From assembly GCA_036186865.1 (NCBI GenBank), contig AP025065.1:10020359-10084358 (forward strand): a DNA stretch of 64,000 nucleotides. The letters run 5' to 3'. The position numbers were made by a program, and so were the translations under genes. The first letter of the stretch is position 1. Each line of letters starts with the position of its first letter. Below, one piece after another: positions 1 through 10,207 of this stretch. Under the pieces are notes generated by a model. The model worked only from the letters and a program-made list of their open reading frames with translations. It had not been told where the DNA came from and did no database searches. The stretch is from Eustoma russellianum (Eukaryota > Streptophyta > Magnoliopsida > Gentianales > Gentianaceae).

Positions 1-682
1 TCAAAAGTTGCTGCATCTCGTAGTATTGCTACCGACTATGGAAAACTTGACTGTATTACATTTATATTTACGATTGTCTTCTCACGTAGTCAGCCATTGA
101 CATTGTGGAAAGCCCTGTTTCCTGTATTTTAACAATATCTTTGAACTTCATGGAGCAACATTAATGGCGAGGGAAAACGACCGCTTTTTGAAGCAAGTTG
201 CTTTTCATCTGCTCAGCCTTGCAGTTTTCCGGAATGATAATATCAGAAGAAGAGCTATTGTAGGACTGCAGATACTTGTCCGGGTAGCTTCATAAACATT
301 AAACTCATGGATTTAATTACTGTTGTACCTTTCTGGTTTAATTTGGGCGAAAGTTTCCATTGCCAGAGCTCTTTCTCTTACACGCAAACAGCACGACTAA
401 GGGTCATGCTGACTATAACTCTGTCGGAGTTGATGTCTGAAGTCCAAGTGACCCAAATGAAGTCTGATGGAACACAGGAAGAAAGTGGTGAAGCAAACCG
501 ACTTAAGAAATCATTGGAGGAAATGGCAGATTATTCTAAGTGTCCAAACTTATTAACTGAATGTGATCTTCCAGATAATGCACTTGTTTCGGTTAACCAG
601 CAACTTGTCGAGAACAACTGGTCGTGGTCAGAAGTAAAGCAGCTCTCTGAAAGTCTTCTTGTAGCTCTTGGCGCTACCTTAG
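1..682 (+). pseudogene. SPK1: SPIKE1 (DOCK-family ROP GEF), C-terminal part, segment upstream of copia insertion
   Basis: SPK1 is the plant DOCK-type guanine-nucleotide exchange factor that activates ROP GTPases and controls actin, microtubule and cell-shape development. Only its C-terminal third lies in the window. Exon pieces read as close matches to the known plant protein: 1-283 contains GATLMARENDRFLKQVAFHL, and 367-682 contains TARLRVMLTITLSELMSEVQ. Between them is an 86-bp intron (GT at 284, AG at 365-366). At 127-130 a run of four T gives one base too many: the frame read from base 1 stops at 130-132, and the matching sequence resumes in the +1 frame at 131. The exon is then cut at 682/683 by the TG end of a copia LTR. 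It resumes at 7160 in segment 7155-10207. The upstream part of the gene lies outside the window. Frameshift plus insertion argue for a dead copy; an assembly error could explain the single extra T but not the insertion. Confidence 0.9.
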
Positions 683-1059
683 TGTTAGCCCAAAATAAAT
701 ACGGAAGCAAATAAAGTTACCTCCGGCCATTGTCGTTTGTAGAAGCCTTCTTCGTGTTGATGTAGTCCTTAGGGTAGTCTTCTAGCCCTGTTCCTCTTGG
801 CTTGAATGAGATGGTTTGATGGACAACCATAGGCTCTTATTTATAGGCTAGGCTAGGGACCCCCTAATCCTGTCTTGATTAGAGTCCGTACCATCACAAA
901 CTCTACTGTATGGTGATAATCCCTTACCACCAAGGAGTTGTAGTCAAATACAAGTCTAGGAGATAAGATGACATGGTGATCCACACCATATGTGATTTAA
1001 ATTAATAAATCACGGGATAAATCTTAAAGATAAACATTACGTCTAATATTTATCCAACA
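683..1059 (-). repeat. 3' LTR of the intact copia element
   Basis: This 377-bp LTR lies downstream of the minus-strand gag-pol gene. It starts TGTTAGCCC and ends CCAACA on the plus strand. It differs from the 6778-7154 copy at six positions (for example gtttg/gtttat and ggga/aaga). The minus strand carries a TATAAATA box within the plus-strand ttatttatagg near 838-846. Confidence 0.95.
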
Positions 1060-1395
1060 TTCTCCCACTTGGATCAAATGTCAACACTAGACAACGCTAC
1101 ACAAGTGACTAAGTAACTTGGCCAAAACAAAAAATGTCACTCGAACAACTTGACTACCTCGATCGAAAATATAACACATACGAATCAAGGCGGTTGCGCT
1201 CTTAGATTAAACAACGAGCACTCCCTTCCAAGTATTACCATGCATTATACAAACAATCAAACAAAATGAACGACTTATTATAAATCATCTCAATGGGTCC
1301 TCGTGTATGGATCAAACAGATCCTAACTTAGATTGCGCAAATAAAATAAACAAATGTCAAACGAATGTCTAGACAATAAGATCAAAAATACAAAA
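1060..1395 (-). other. 3' untranslated region and polypurine tract of the copia element
   Basis: This is non-coding DNA between the gag-pol stop codon and the 3' LTR. The minus-strand purine run aagtgggagaa at 1060-1070 touches the LTR and is the likely plus-strand priming site. Nothing else is recognised. Confidence 0.7.
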
Positions 1396-4300
1396 TCAAG
1401 GAGAACCACGTAGTCCCATATTGGCAACATGATCCCCAAATACTTGTATCGGTAAACCTTTCGTCATGGGATCAGCCAACATTGACTCCGTACTTATGTG
1501 TTCAATCTTTACATCTCCCTTGCTAATATGATCTCTGACCTTCAGATACTTTATGTCGATATGCTTGCTGCGACTCCCACTCTTATTGTTTTTCGCAAAG
1601 AACACTGCCGCTTTGTTATCGCAGAAAATCTTAATTGGTCTCTCAACACTATCGACAACTTTAAGACCACTGATGAAGTATTTCATCCAAAGAGCCTGTG
1701 AAGTAGCTTCATAGCACGCAATAAACTCAGCCTCCATAGTGGACGAAGCAATAATGGTTTGTTTCTTACTTCTCCAAGATACTGCTCCTCCAGCAAGAAG
1801 AAAAATGTATCCAGAAGTAGACTTGCTTGTATCCACACAGCCTGAGTAATCAGAATCAGAATATCCCAAAACCTCCAGAATCTCTGATCGTCTGTATGTC
1901 AACTTGTATTCTTTGGTTCCTTGTAAGTATCTTAAGACCCTCTTCGCGGCTTGCCAATGAGCAATACCAGGGTCATTCAAATATCTGCCAAGTACTCCGA
2001 CTGCAAATGAGAGATCCGGTCTGGTACAGACCAGTGCATACATAAGACTCCCAATGAGTGATGCGTATGGCTTGTCTTTCATCTCATCTTTCTCTAATGC
2101 ATTCTTCGGACACTGGTCTAAGCTGAACTTGTCTCCTTTAGCTATAGGTGCCGCCGTGGGCTTACACTTTTGCATGCCAAATTTCTCAAGTACTTTGTTA
2201 ATGTAGGATTTCTGAGAGAGACCAAGTATTTTACTTGCTCTATCTCTGTGAATCTCTATGCCAAGGACATAAGAAGCTTCACCCATATCCTTCATATCAA
2301 AGTTCAAAGTGAGAAATTGTTTAGTCTCACATAATAACTCAAGATCACTGCTTGCTAGGAGAATATCATCCACATATAGCACCAGAAAGATATACTTGCT
2401 CCCACTCATCTTGAGGTATATACATTGATCAACAATGTTCTCAACAAAACCAAATGAAGAGACTACCTCATGAAACCTAAGGTTCCATTGACGTGAAGCT
2501 TGTTTAAGCCCATATATGGATCTATTCAATTTGCAAACTAATTGATCATTCTTGGAATCAACAAAGCCTTCTGGTTGACGCATGTATACCTCTTCATCAA
2601 GAACCCCATTAAGGAATGCTGTTTTCACGTCCATTTGATGTAACTCGAGGTCAAAATGAGCTACTAATGCCATGATGATGCGAAATGAATCCTTCTTTGA
2701 AACTGGAGAGAAGGTTTCATGGTAATCAATGCCTTCTTTCTGAGTGAATCCTTTGGCCACAAGTCTAGCTTTATATCGTTCAATATTACCAACTGAGTCT
2801 CTCTTGGTCTTAAAGACCCATTTGCATCCCACCATAGAGGCTCGGGTTGGTAATGGAACGAGTTCCCAGACCTTGTTTTTAGCCATTGATTCCATCTCTT
2901 CTTTCATGGCATTGAACCATTGTGACGATTTGTCACTTTTTATGGCTTCTGAAAACGACATAGGGTCATGACATGTTCCAATGTCATAATCAGATTCTTG
3001 AAGGTATACTATGTAGTCATCAGGAATTGCTGATTTTCTAGTTCGTATGGATCTTCTCACTCCCACTGGTTCAGTAGGCGTGGGAATAATGGTCTCAATG
3101 GGTTCTTGATGCGATTCAACAATTTGAGGTTGTACAGTTTGAGGCTCTTCAACGTGTTGAATAGCATCCAAATTGTCTTTATGTAGGGGCACTGGTATGT
3201 CCCTAACTTCCTCAAATCTAAATTCACGATTTGAATCACTCCCACTGACTTCATGATCCTCTAGAAACTTAGCATTTCTTGCTTCAACCAGATATGGAGA
3301 GTGTGATGGACAGTAAAATCTGTATCCTTTTGAGTTTAGAGCATATCCAATGAAATAACCGCTCTTAGTTCTTTCATCCAGTTTCTTAATGCTAGGGTTG
3401 TACACCTTAACTTCAACTGGACAACCCCAAACGTGTAAATGTCTTAAGCTGGGTTTCCAACCATTCCACAACTCAAAAGGAGTGGTTGTGACAGCCTTTG
3501 ATGGCACCCTGTTTAAGACGTACACCGCGGTTTTGAGAGCCTCACTCCAAAAGGATACAGGCAAATTCGTAGTGCTAACCATACTCCTAACCATGTCCAT
3601 AAGCGTTCGATTCCTTCTTTCAGCAACACCATTCTGTTGTGGTGAGCCAGGCATGGTGTATTGTCCAACAATACCCTCCTTCCGAAGGAACTCAGCAAAT
3701 GGACCAATCATTTGACCCTTTTCTGTGTAACGCCCATAATATTCACCGCCTCTATCGGATCGGACAATTTTAATTGTCTTTTCCTTTTGTTTCTCTACTT
3801 CCAATTTGAAGATTTTGAACGCATCAAGTGCTTCAGATTTATCAAATAGGAGATAAAGATACATGAATCTTGAATAATCATCTATGAATGAAATAAAATA
3901 TTTCTGACCATTCAAGCACGGAATATGAAACGGACCACAGAGGTCTGTGTGTATAATTTCAAGAAGTTGTGAACTCCTTTTGGCACCCTTAACGGTCTTG
4001 TTGGTTTGCTTTCCCTTTATGCATTCCACGCAAGTACCAAAATCAGTGAAGTCCAGAGTTTGTAAAACTCCTTCATTCACTAATCTTTTCATTCGATCAA
4101 TTGAGATGTGTCCCAATCGTTTGTGCCAAAGTCTTGATGAGTTTTCGTTGATAATACATCGTTTTGTTGCAGTTTCTGTCAAAAGAGTGTACTCATACAT
4201 GGGATCCAACTCAAGTTGAAATAAAAAACCATTCAATTTCGCACAACCAACAATTTTATTGCCTAATGAAAAATTCATTACATTCAAATGAGTGTTTGAA

Positions 4301-5439
4301 TCAAAACCTAAAATTGAAAGTCTTGAAAGCGAAATTAAATTTCTAGAAAAAGACGGTACATAAAAGGTGTTTTCTAAATCTAACTGAAAACCAGTCTTCA
4401 AAATGAGTCTATAAGATCCCACTCCTTCTACAGTTGAGCCCATCCGGTTTCCAGAATAGATGTTCCGCTCAGTTTCCTTTGGCTTCCTCAGGTTTAGAAA
4501 GCCCTGCAAGGTTTTCGAAATGTGAATTGTAGAACCACAATCAATCCACCATGTGTTATCAGAAACTTCAGTAAAATTAGATTCATGACACACAAATGAA
4601 AAATTACCTTTCCTTTCCAGCCATCCCTTGTATTTCAGGCAGTCTTTCTTCCAGTGTCCCTTTTTCTTGCAAAACCGGCATCTGTCTTTATTGCCAGTTT
4701 TCTTCTTAATGACACCCTTGCCTTTTAGTGCATTTGTCTTAGAATGAGTCGTGAAATGCACAGTCTCAATCGACTCATTTTTCATCCTCTCCTCCTCTTG
4801 CACACACATGGTCAGAAGTTCATTAATTGGCCAATTTTCCTTATGTGTGTTGTAAGAGATCTTAAATGGACCAAAGTCCGGTGAAAGAGAGTTGAGTACA
4901 AAGTGCACAAGGAATGAGTCGGAAATTTCAACTTTAAGAGAGTTTAGTTTAGCAGCAATGTCCCTCATCTCCATGATGTGCTCACGCACACCACGGCTTC
5001 TGTCATGGGTCATATTCGAGAGTCTTTTCATTAAAGTGTTGGCCACAGCCTTATCCGAACTTACGAATTGCTCATCGACAGCCTTCATGTAAGCTTTGAC
5101 ATTTTCCAATTTAGGGATAGAACCTCTAATGCTTGGACTTATGCGGGTCTTGATGAGCATCATGCTCAAGCGATTAGATCGCTCCCACTTCTCATAATTA
5201 GACACTTCCAAAGGCGTACTCGAATCCGTGGGTTTTGGTGGTTCATCCACACGGAGCGCCAGGTCTAAGTCCATGCACCCTAACGTCAAAAGGATCACTT
5301 CTTTCCATTCAGCGTAATTGTCACCAGTTAAGATCGGAGTTTTAGCAGAATCAAACATACTAACGGTGGGAACTGCATGACCAAAGAAACATACAATCAT
5401 GCTATGTACTTCATGTAATATAAAATTAATATATTCCAA
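1396..5439 (-). CDS. Copia gag-pol polyprotein, uninterrupted (1347 aa)
   Basis: This polyprotein of a Ty1/copia element would give capsid, protease, integrase, reverse transcriptase and RNase H after cleavage. Order seen: a UBN2-type gag in the first ~250 residues; a CCHC knuckle CRFCKKKGHWKKDC (~255-268); a protease site WWIDCGSTIHIS (~298); the integrase zinc domain (WHKRLGH...CVECIKGK) and core with HTDLCGP, FIDDYSR and SPQQNGVAERRNR; reverse transcriptase with QMDVKTAFLNG and YVDDILLA; and RNase H with SDSDYSG, MEAEF and CDNKAA. No stop or frameshift interrupts the 1347 codons, so it could be active. The protease reads Asp-Cys-Gly instead of the usual Asp-Ser/Thr-Gly; whether this tolerates function is unknown. 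The true start may be the Met at residue 14 (MIVCFFG) or 28 (MFDSAK), because the first ~27 residues look like leader. Confidence 0.95.
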   Translation of the reverse strand: MEYINFILHEVHSMIVCFFGHAVPTVSMFDSAKTPILTGDNYAEWKEVILLTLGCMDLDLALRVDEPPKPTDSSTPLEVSNYEKWERSNRLSMMLIKTRISPSIRGSIPKLENVKAYMKAVDEQFVSSDKAVANTLMKRLSNMTHDRSRGVREHIMEMRDIAAKLNSLKVEISDSFLVHFVLNSLSPDFGPFKISYNTHKENWPINELLTMCVQEEERMKNESIETVHFTTHSKTNALKGKGVIKKKTGNKDRCRFCKKKGHWKKDCLKYKGWLERKGNFSFVCHESNFTEVSDNTWWIDCGSTIHISKTLQGFLNLRKPKETERNIYSGNRMGSTVEGVGSYRLILKTGFQLDLENTFYVPSFSRNLISLSRLSILGFDSNTHLNVMNFSLGNKIVGCAKLNGFLFQLELDPMYEYTLLTETATKRCIINENSSRLWHKRLGHISIDRMKRLVNEGVLQTLDFTDFGTCVECIKGKQTNKTVKGAKRSSQLLEIIHTDLCGPFHIPCLNGQKYFISFIDDYSRFMYLYLLFDKSEALDAFKIFKLEVEKQKEKTIKIVRSDRGGEYYGRYTEKGQMIGPFAEFLRKEGIVGQYTMPGSPQQNGVAERRNRTLMDMVRSMVSTTNLPVSFWSEALKTAVYVLNRVPSKAVTTTPFELWNGWKPSLRHLHVWGCPVEVKVYNPSIKKLDERTKSGYFIGYALNSKGYRFYCPSHSPYLVEARNAKFLEDHEVSGSDSNREFRFEEVRDIPVPLHKDNLDAIQHVEEPQTVQPQIVESHQEPIETIIPTPTEPVGVRRSIRTRKSAIPDDYIVYLQESDYDIGTCHDPMSFSEAIKSDKSSQWFNAMKEEMESMAKNKVWELVPLPTRASMVGCKWVFKTKRDSVGNIERYKARLVAKGFTQKEGIDYHETFSPVSKKDSFRIIMALVAHFDLELHQMDVKTAFLNGVLDEEVYMRQPEGFVDSKNDQLVCKLNRSIYGLKQASRQWNLRFHEVVSSFGFVENIVDQCIYLKMSGSKYIFLVLYVDDILLASSDLELLCETKQFLTLNFDMKDMGEASYVLGIEIHRDRASKILGLSQKSYINKVLEKFGMQKCKPTAAPIAKGDKFSLDQCPKNALEKDEMKDKPYASLIGSLMYALVCTRPDLSFAVGVLGRYLNDPGIAHWQAAKRVLRYLQGTKEYKLTYRRSEILEVLGYSDSDYSGCVDTSKSTSGYIFLLAGGAVSWRSKKQTIIASSTMEAEFIACYEATSQALWMKYFISGLKVVDSVERPIKIFCDNKAAVFFAKNNKSGSRSKHIDIKYLKVRDHISKGDVKIEHISTESMLADPMTKGLPIQVFGDHVANMGLRGSP

Positions 5440-6777
5440 CCTTCCTGTGGGTATAGGTTAATCATGCATAGAATATATTAAAACAAAATGAAAATCAAAC
5501 AACCGGAATATTTTCGTACCTGTGGGCATAGAAAACAATTATGTTCAATTTTCCTTGATTAATAAAATAATCGCTTCCCTGTGGGGTAGAGCGTTTATTT
5601 TATTAATCCAGTTTAGTTCTTATGACAACTTATTAGTTTCTTAAATTTCAAGACGCTGTGGCTAATCTATGAAGCTTAAGAAATTAATTCATTATGTGTC
5701 ATAAATTTTTTTTTTTGAAAGTCAACTGACAACGGGTCAACGGTCAAATAATTGATTATCAATTATTTTCCAACATTTTAATTTGAACCACCAGAAAACA
5801 GAATTGGCCCAAAAGAGAGCCCCAAACCACAGGCCCACAAACCAGATTTTCGGGGTTTTTTTTTTAGGTGATGCGCGTGTAAATCACGCGCCAAAGCCAA
5901 CAGCAGCCGTTTTGACAACGCGCGTGTGAACCACGCGCCTTACCCAGGTTGCCCTAAAACGCGCCAAAGCCAACAGCAGCCGCCTGCCTTGTCTTCTTCA
6001 TGAAGACTTCTCGCCGGCAGAAGTCTCCGGCAGGACTCCGGCCAAGCATAAAAAACGCAGATTCACTATAAATGAAACAGCTTTATGGAAATCTAAACAA
6101 TTCATTAACATTTTTACCAAGCAATCCAGATCACAGCCCAGAAATTGCAGATCTAAAACGAAAAATTCAAGATCTCCAGAACAATGCGATTCATATCACA
6201 GAATTGACAGATCTCCAAAAAAAAAAAAAAAAAACTTCTTAGATATGCATGAACAGATCAATAATCAGACATACCAGATTTATTCACTCATTATGAATCT
6301 TTAAATCTCCTAATTTTATTTCAGATGATACCCAGATCAAGAACAAATTGCAGGATCTCACCCCATGTTCCCAACACAGATGCAGAACAAACCGAAATTC
6401 AGACTCCAGATGAAAACCAATCTCAGATGCTGATCTTATTAAACATGCATCGATTAATATGCAGATGATACGAATATGCAAATAAACAACAAATCTGCGG
6501 CAATCAATGAATTTCTCCCACGATTCAGTCATAATCGAACAAAGAAAAAAAAAACGATTAACATGCCTCAGCAGATGAGGAAACGGGAGAGGAAGCAGAA
6601 TATGACAAACCCAAGGCATTAATGGGGCAGATCAATAGATAAATCCCAAAAGGAAAGAAACATAATCAATTAATGCCCTGGTTCCCCTTTTTTTTTTTTT
6701 AAGATGAAATCACGTGTGCATTAATAAGGGGGGCTCGATACAAATCGACATGGTCAGAGGACCTCTCTGATACCAAT
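5440..6777 (-). other. 5' leader of the copia element with tRNA primer site and GC-rich stem-loops
   Basis: This is the untranslated leader between the 5' LTR and gag. The minus strand beside the LTR reads TGGTATCAGAGAGG, matching the 3' end of initiator tRNA-Met (primer site ~6763-6774). The motif cctgtggg occurs three times (about 5448, 5519 and 5578). Two perfect 7-bp stems with 5-base loops, GCGCGTG/CACGCGC, sit at 5873-5891 and 5920-5938. A 22-bp direct repeat lies at 5888-5909 and 5961-5982. Homopolymer A runs occur at about 6218-6234. A minus-strand open frame at 6284-6619 has no recognisable motif and I do not call it a gene. Confidence 0.75.
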
Positions 6778-7154
6778 TGTTAGCCCAAAATAAATACGGA
6801 AGCAAATAAAGTTACCTCCGGCCATTGTCGTTTATAGAAGCCTTCTTCGTGTTGATGTAGTCCTTAGGGTAGTCTTCTAGCCCTGTTCCTCTTGGCTTGA
6901 ATGAGATGGTTTGATGGACAACCATATGCTCTTATTTATAGGCTAGGCTAAAGACCCCCTAATCCTGTCTTGATTAGAGTCCGTACCATCACAAACTCTA
7001 CTGTATGGTGATAATCCCTTACCACCAAGGAGTTGTAGTCAAATACAAGTCTAGGAGATAAGATGACATGGTGGTCCACACCATATGTGATTTAAATTAA
7101 TAAATCACGGGATAAATCTTAAAGATAAACATTGCGTCTAATATTTATCCAACA
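6778..7154 (-). repeat. 5' LTR (promoter LTR) of the intact copia element
   Basis: This 377-bp LTR lies upstream of the minus-strand gag-pol gene, with the primer site adjacent to its inner edge. The minus strand has TATAAATA at 6933-6940, the likely TATA box for the element's transcript. The target duplication CTTAG follows at 7155-7159. Confidence 0.95.
6933..6940 (-). promoter_or_regulatory. TATA box in the copia 5' LTR
   Basis: Minus-strand TATAAATA lies within the LTR upstream of gag-pol. The same box is present in the other LTR. Its role is inferred from position. Confidence 0.5.
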
Positions 7155-8481
7155 CTTAGATCATGCACTTCTGGTATCTTATGGCATTCTAAATGTTAAG
7201 ATGATCATCAGGACAAAAGTTATACTTTTTTAACTTGATTCTGATATGGACTCCACTTTGTTTTAGGCATCTCTTATCACCGTGGATAGATATGCTGCAG
7301 CAGAGGGCTTTTACAAACTTGCAATGGCCTTTGCTTCTGTCCCGGATCTTCACATAATGTGGCTATTGCATTTATGTGATGCACATCAGCAGATGCAATC
7401 TTGGGCTGAAGCTGCAGAGTGTGCTGTTGCTGTTGCAGGAGTTGTGATGCAGGTATTATGCAGCTTGGGGCTTTTTCTTATACAAAATTAGGTCTTAATG
7501 TCCCCTTTCCTCGATGAACGGTTCTGCAGTTCCATAAGGTAAATTCTTCTAGAAGTGTGGAAGGTGACAGATTCTCTATTCATCTGCTTTGGCTTGCAGG
7601 GGATAGTTCATATCACATGTTCTCATTATCTTTGATGGGGCACTGCAATTCATATGAAACACATTTTTGGCTATATCGTAGATGGCCATATCTACCTTTT
7701 GTGTATGCTAAACCCTTATAAGAGATGAAAACTCACTAATCATTTTTCTCCTGTGAAGTTGTTTTCCATTAGCGATGCATCTTTGTTACCTGCTCGTGCC
7801 AACTCAAATTTACATGACCTTTATAAATTATTTGCTAACTTGACTTTGTTCCTGGGTTAGGCTGAGTGAATTGCCCCACTAATATGCAAACTTGTCATTG
7901 GCAAACACTTAATCGTATCTTGTCAGGTATTTTGCGCAATCACTTCTGGAAGTTTTTTGTATAGTCCTCCAAGAGGCGTCTTCTGTTGTGAATCTCATAG
8001 GTGCAGCCATACCTATGTATGTGCATTGTTCCCGAGAACTCCCATCATGTTCTTTAGATGTCTTATGCTAGCGCATGTTTCTTATGTCATGGGACTTTAT
8101 GATTTGTTATTGTATTTGGGCCTACCAATTATCACGTCAAGTGTGCTATCTAGTATTCCGATTGATATGTATCACTTATAACATCTCTAAAAAAGTGAAG
8201 AAATAGAAGCGGTTTCAAGGTTCCGCCAGCTTCAGTAAAATGGAAGTGATCACAACATAGTAATGTAAAACTGTTTTAGGCTCTAATGAGCATGAAAGAT
8301 GGGGTCTGGAGATCTGAACATGTGAGTGCCTTAAGGAAAATTTGCCCAGTGGTCAGCAGTGAAAGAACGGCCTTGGCTTCAGCAGCAGAGGTGGAAGGTT
8401 ATGGTGCTTCGAAACTGACAGTTGACTCAGCTGTGAAATATATTCAGCTTGCAAATAAGCTGTTTTCACAAGCTGAACTCT

Positions 8482-8512
8482 TTTTTTTATTTTTATTTTT
8501 TTGTAAATTAAG

Positions 8513-8556
<44 letters not shown>

Positions 8557-8980
8557 CCAAACCATGCACATTTACAAAAGTTGTTGCTGGTCGTTTGACT
8601 GAAGCAAAAGATAGGTGGCAAGCGAAGTGTCCACCTTTACAAAATTTGCCTTAGAAGGGCAATATTGTCAAACATACAACCTAATAACATAGACATTCTA
8701 ATTACAAAATAAGCTATCCGCAACATTTGCCCATTGTTCTTTGGATCGAGTCCTTGCCCGTGTTGATGGAACAATGGCCAAGAGAGCACCAGCCGATGGA
8801 GCCTCAGCATCAGGTACATTGGTACAGATTACCCGAATCAAATGAAGACTTGAGTGAGGATCTGGTATTTAGCCAATCAAACTGCCAAGTAGCAGTGGAA
8901 CATGTGCAATGGCGTTATGCATCAGCGGAGCTCTCCAATCGCCCTTCAAAATTTTAGCCGGTCTAAAGCACAACCTGAAG
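8482..8980 (-). mobile_element. Retroposed 499-bp insert in an SPK1 exon, with 15-bp target duplication
   Basis: The 15-mer cacaagctgaactct occurs at 8467-8481 and again at 8981-8995, exactly flanking this segment. Removing the segment rejoins SPK1 as SQAEL-YHFCASILEL. The left edge is T-rich on the plus strand (8482-8502), so the minus strand ends in an A-rich tail, followed inward by (AT)n. A poly-A tail and a long target duplication are hallmarks of LINE-driven retroposition: a SINE, a 5'-truncated LINE or a processed transcript. I recognise no protein or SINE promoter box in it. The plus strand can be read as a short open stretch (8727-8957) without known motifs. Confidence 0.8.
8518..8554. 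repeat. (AT)n microsatellite
   Basis: This is an uninterrupted AT dinucleotide run inside the retroposed insert. Confidence 0.95.
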
Positions 8981-10207
8981 CACAAGCTGAACTCTACCAT
9001 TTTTGTGCAAGCATTCTAGAACTTGTGATTCTAGTGTATAAAAGTAGGAGGTCTTATGGACAGCTAGCCAAATGCCACACAATGTTAACAAGTATCTATG
9101 AGTCAATCCTTGAACAAGAATCAAGCCCTGTACCATTTACAGATGCAACATACTACAGAGTGGGATTCTACCGCGAAAAATTTGGGAAGTTGGATAGGAA
9201 GGAATATGTTTACAGGGAGCCTCGTGATGTGAGGTTGGGTGACATAATGGAAAAGCTCAGTCACATGTACGAATCAAGGATGGATGGAACCACATTGCAC
9301 ATAATTCCTGATTCTAGACAAGTCAAACCAGATGAGCTGCAAGCAGGAGTGTGTTGCCTGCAGATAACTGCAGTTGATCCTGTCATGGAAGATGAGGATC
9401 TGGGGAGCAGAAGGGAAAGGATATTTTCACTTTCTACTGGAAGTATTCGTTCCCCTGTCTTTGATCGCTTCTTGTTTGATACCCCCTTTACAAAAAATGG
9501 CAAGACCCAAGGAGGCTTGGAAGACCGGTGGAAGCATCAAACAGTTTTGCAGACTGAAGGCTCTTTCCCTGCCTTAGTGAATAGGCTTTTTGTTACAAAG
9601 TCTGAATCACTTCTCCCCTGTTAAAAATGCTATTGGAATGATTGAGACCAGGACTGCTGCATTAAGGAATGAACTTGAAGAATCCCGGAGCTCTGAAGGT
9701 GATCAACTTCCACGTCTTCAAAGTCTACAACGGATACTTCAAGGTTCTGTTGCAGTCCAAGTGAGTTCTTATTCTCTATAGCTAGTTTTTTGTTTTCACT
9801 TTCTTGCTGTGAAGACGTTTCTAGCAAATGATTTGGGTTCTGCCAGTTCTGCCACAGTTAAACCTTTGCTTAGTAGCTTGTCTTGTAAAATCCTGGCAGT
9901 CACTTGGTATCAACACTCTTAGTTATGTATTTTGTTGGTTACACATTTGCAGGTGAACAGTGGCGTCCTTAGTGTCTGTACAGCTTTTCTGTCTGGCGAG
10001 CCTGCTACGAGGCTCCGCTCGCAAGAGTTACAGCAACTCATTGCTGCTCTTCTAGAATTTATGGCTGTTTGCAAGCGAGCTATTCGGGTGCACTTTAGAC
10101 TCATAGGAGAGGAAGATCAATATTTTCATACGCAGCTTGTCAATGGGTTCCAATCGCTCACTGCTAAGTTGTCTCACTACATCCCTGCCATTCTCTCAGA
10201 ACTCTAG

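Larger units (their letters stand above)
683..7154 (-). mobile_element. Ty1/copia LTR retrotransposon, intact, inserted in an SPK1 exon
   Basis: A complete 6472-bp element lies on the minus strand. Two 377-bp LTRs (683-1059 and 6778-7154) begin TGTTAGCCC and end ATCCAACA on the plus strand. Both sides carry the 5-bp target duplication CTTAG (678-682 and 7155-7159). A primer-binding site complementary to initiator tRNA-Met lies beside the right-hand LTR (plus-strand ctctgatacca, about 6764-6774). A polypurine tract lies beside the left-hand LTR (minus-strand aagtgggagaa, 1060-1070). One uninterrupted gag-pol frame fills the middle. The LTRs differ at only 6 of 377 positions by my reading, so the insertion is recent. 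Removing the element and one CTTAG restores the SPK1 reading frame (ACC TTA GAT CAT GCA). Confidence 0.97.
7155..10207 (+). pseudogene. SPK1: SPIKE1 (DOCK-family ROP GEF), C-terminal exons after the copia insertion
   Basis: This segment covers the DHR2/DOCKER catalytic region and the end of SPK1. Exon parts: 7160-7173 (completes the exon cut at 682, reading DHALL); 7267-7452 (DRYAAAEGFYKL...DLHIMWLLHLCDAH); 8280-8481 plus 8996-9760 (split by a 499-bp insert; contains ASAAEVEGYGASKLTVDSAV, DATYYRVGFYREKFGKLDRK and GSRRERIFSLSTGS); and 9953-10207 (LSVCTAFLSGEPATRL...SHYIPAILSEL, stop at 10205-10207). Introns 7174-7266, 7453-8279 and 9761-9952 all have GT-AG ends. Near 9612 the frame shifts (SES-L then FSPV), consistent with a 5-base loss. 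Exon phases agree with this model only if that loss is counted. Two inserts and two frameshifts make a full protein impossible from this sequence. A true functional SPK1 copy presumably exists elsewhere in the genome. Confidence 0.92.

Noticed and set aside
6284..6619. 111-residue minus-strand open frame upstream of gag-pol
   Set aside because: It lies in the copia leader and has no motif; composition follows the surrounding AT-rich DNA.
8637..8957. Short open frames inside the SPK1 insert as a host gene
   Set aside because: They overlap on both strands, are short and motif-free, and lie in a segment bounded by a target duplication.
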